Origin: Pseudomonadota bacterium
Lineage (GTDB): Bacteria > Pseudomonadota > Gammaproteobacteria > Burkholderiales > Thiobacillaceae
Length of the DNA stretch: 5,846 nt
Assembly: GCA_021802595.1 (NCBI GenBank)
Contig: JAJZRT010000261.1
Span: forward strand, 1-5,846
Direction of reading: 5' to 3'
The notes below the pieces were generated by a model. That model had not been told where the DNA came from, did not search any database, and saw only the letters and a list, made by a program, of their open reading frames with translations. The first letter of the stretch is position 1. Every line of letters starts with the position of its first letter. Positions 4,999 through 5,846 of this stretch are shown in pieces. A program made the position numbers and the translations under genes.

Positions 4999-5703
4999 TT
5001 GCATATCTTTGACGCCCGCATTACGGCGATCACCCCCGCCACGCCCAACATCCATGCCCTTCGCCTTGCCATTCCCGATGCCGGCTTCCGGTTTCTGCCG
5101 GGACAGTGGGTCGACCTCAGCATCGAGGTTAACGGCGAGACTCACACCTCGGGCTATTCCATCACCACCTCGCCCATTCACCAGGGCGAGATCGAACTGG
5201 CGATCAAGGCCAGCGCGCGCCATCCCGTGGCACGCTGGATACACGAGCGTGCCCGCGTGGGCGACCGTGTGCACGTGAGCCAGGGACAGGGCCCCTTCGT
5301 CTATCTGCCCGAGATGAGCGACAACGTGGTGCTGATCGGCGGCGGGGTCGGCGTCACCCCTCTGCTGTCCATCTTCCGCCACGTGCGAGACGCAGCCCTG
5401 CCGACCTGCGTGCATCTGGTCTACAGCGTGTCGGACAGCCGCGAAATCCTGTTCCGCGACGAACTCGACGACGCCGTCCGCACGCATGACAATTTGCACG
5501 TGAGCATCACCGTCACCCAGCCCGACCCCCACTGGCACGGTCTCACCGGACGCATCGACCCGGTCAAGCTGCATGCGCTCGGCGTGCCCGACGACACGCT
5601 GTACTACCTGTGCGGCCCCAAGGGCATGGTGGAGGACATGAGCACCCTGCTGCACGACCTCGGCGTGCCGATGAACCGCATCATTTTCGAGAAGTGGTGG
5701 TAG
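4999..5703 (+). CDS. FAD/NAD(P)-binding oxidoreductase, ferredoxin-NADP reductase superfamily (OXNAD1-like)
   Basis: This is a 234-residue flavoprotein of the ferredoxin-NADP reductase fold, moving electrons between NAD(P)H and a flavin or protein partner in the cytoplasm. The FAD-binding barrel has PGQWVDL (34-40) and SGYSITTSP (51-59), where the usual Arg-x-Tyr-Ser is Ser-Gly-Tyr-Ser. The NAD(P)-binding half has GGGVGVTPLLSI (114-125), LVYSVSDSREILFRDEL (140-156) and CGPKGM (205-210), ending in FEKWW. It has no 2Fe-2S domain. The GYS-type flavin motif and EKWW tail resemble eukaryotic OXNAD1, whose role is poorly known. The start is a TTG three bases after the msrB stop and in the same frame. 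By context it may feed electrons to MsrB or another stress enzyme. The fold is certain; the partner is unknown. Confidence 0.93.
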   Translation: MHIFDARITAITPATPNIHALRLAIPDAGFRFLPGQWVDLSIEVNGETHTSGYSITTSPIHQGEIELAIKASARHPVARWIHERARVGDRVHVSQGQGPFVYLPEMSDNVVLIGGGVGVTPLLSIFRHVRDAALPTCVHLVYSVSDSREILFRDELDDAVRTHDNLHVSITVTQPDPHWHGLTGRIDPVKLHALGVPDDTLYYLCGPKGMVEDMSTLLHDLGVPMNRIIFEKWW

Positions 5704-5715
5704 GTCGATTCGACC
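5703..5715 (+). repeat. Short inverted repeat at the end of the reductase gene
   Basis: GGTCGA and TCGACC flank one base, beginning at the last base of the TAG stop. As RNA it gives a five-pair stem with a three-base loop and no following T run. It is at best a weak terminator or stabilising hairpin. Confidence 0.35.
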
Positions 5716-5776
5716 ATTAAGCAAATCCCGCAATCCGTGTATGGTTGCCTGCAAGCCATCCGAATGGAGAATTCCC

Positions 5777-5846
5777 ATGCGCCTCGCCCCCATGATCGCC
5801 GCCCTGATCTTCTGCACGTCTGCCCTGGCCGGAAACAACGATGACG
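5777..5846 (+). CDS. Exported protein of unknown function (first 23 codons; 3' end outside window)
   Basis: The window ends inside this gene. The visible product starts MRLAPMIAALIFCTSALAGNNDD. This is a compact Sec signal peptide: Arg2, a hydrophobic core at residues 3-13, and a signal peptidase I site after ALA at 17-19. The Cys at 13 is not in a lipobox. The mature protein would begin GNNDD and be periplasmic or secreted. A GGAGA site at 5766-5770 lies six bases before the ATG. It follows the reductase by 73 bases on the same strand. Upstream, ATGGTTGC and GCAAGCCAT (5741-5759) form an imperfect dyad. The family cannot be named from this stub. Confidence 0.8.
   Translation, partial: MRLAPMIAALIFCTSALAGNNDD

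Noticed and set aside
4981..5838. A 285-codon minus-strand frame antisense to the flavin reductase.
   Set aside because: The plus-strand protein has clear FAD and NAD(P) motifs. The antisense product is low-information and would overlap the signal-peptide gene.

Overview
The window is GC-rich and densely packed. Third codon positions are so GC-rich that long spurious ORFs appear antisense to the real genes. The gene content fits a betaproteobacterium, for example of the Rhodocyclales or Nitrosomonadales. That placement is an inference from composition and from how the proteins read; no 16S rRNA or other marker gene is present. I see no rRNA, tRNA, CRISPR array or insertion sequence.

The layout is divergent around an intergenic region at 4330-4590. 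Leftward (minus strand), in order of transcription, lie five genes: a short rubrerythrin without a rubredoxin domain (3910-4329), ending in a strong intrinsic terminator (3872-3897); a GlpC/HdrD-like Fe-S protein with two 4Fe-4S motifs and two CCG-type domains (2389-3720); a DUF3501 protein (1783-2367); a cyclopropane-fatty-acyl-phospholipid synthase (508-1719); and a pirin-family protein cut by the left edge (1-400). Between the rubrerythrin and Fe-S genes sits a 115-bp element with perfect 22-bp terminal inverted repeats built from a roughly 9-bp GCGAAGG-type subrepeat (3750-3864).

Rightward (plus strand) lie msrB (4591-4995), an OXNAD1-like ferredoxin-NADP-reductase-type flavoprotein (4999-5703), and the first 23 codons of a small exported protein (from 5777). 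The msrB and flavoprotein genes share a reading frame and are separated only by a TGA stop, one GCC codon and a TTG start.

The theme is redox and oxidative-stress defence: peroxide reduction (rubrerythrin), methionine sulfoxide repair (MsrB), a flavin reductase and membrane lipid hardening (Cfa). The divergent region holds a perfect 7-1-7 palindrome, TTAGACTAAGTCTAA, whose geometry matches Fur/PerR-family operators. It is a natural candidate for joint control of both arms. The best candidate for an undescribed system is the rubrerythrin / CCG Fe-S protein / DUF3501 trio: DUF3501 has no known function, and the Fe-S protein lacks the flavoprotein partner its relatives use.
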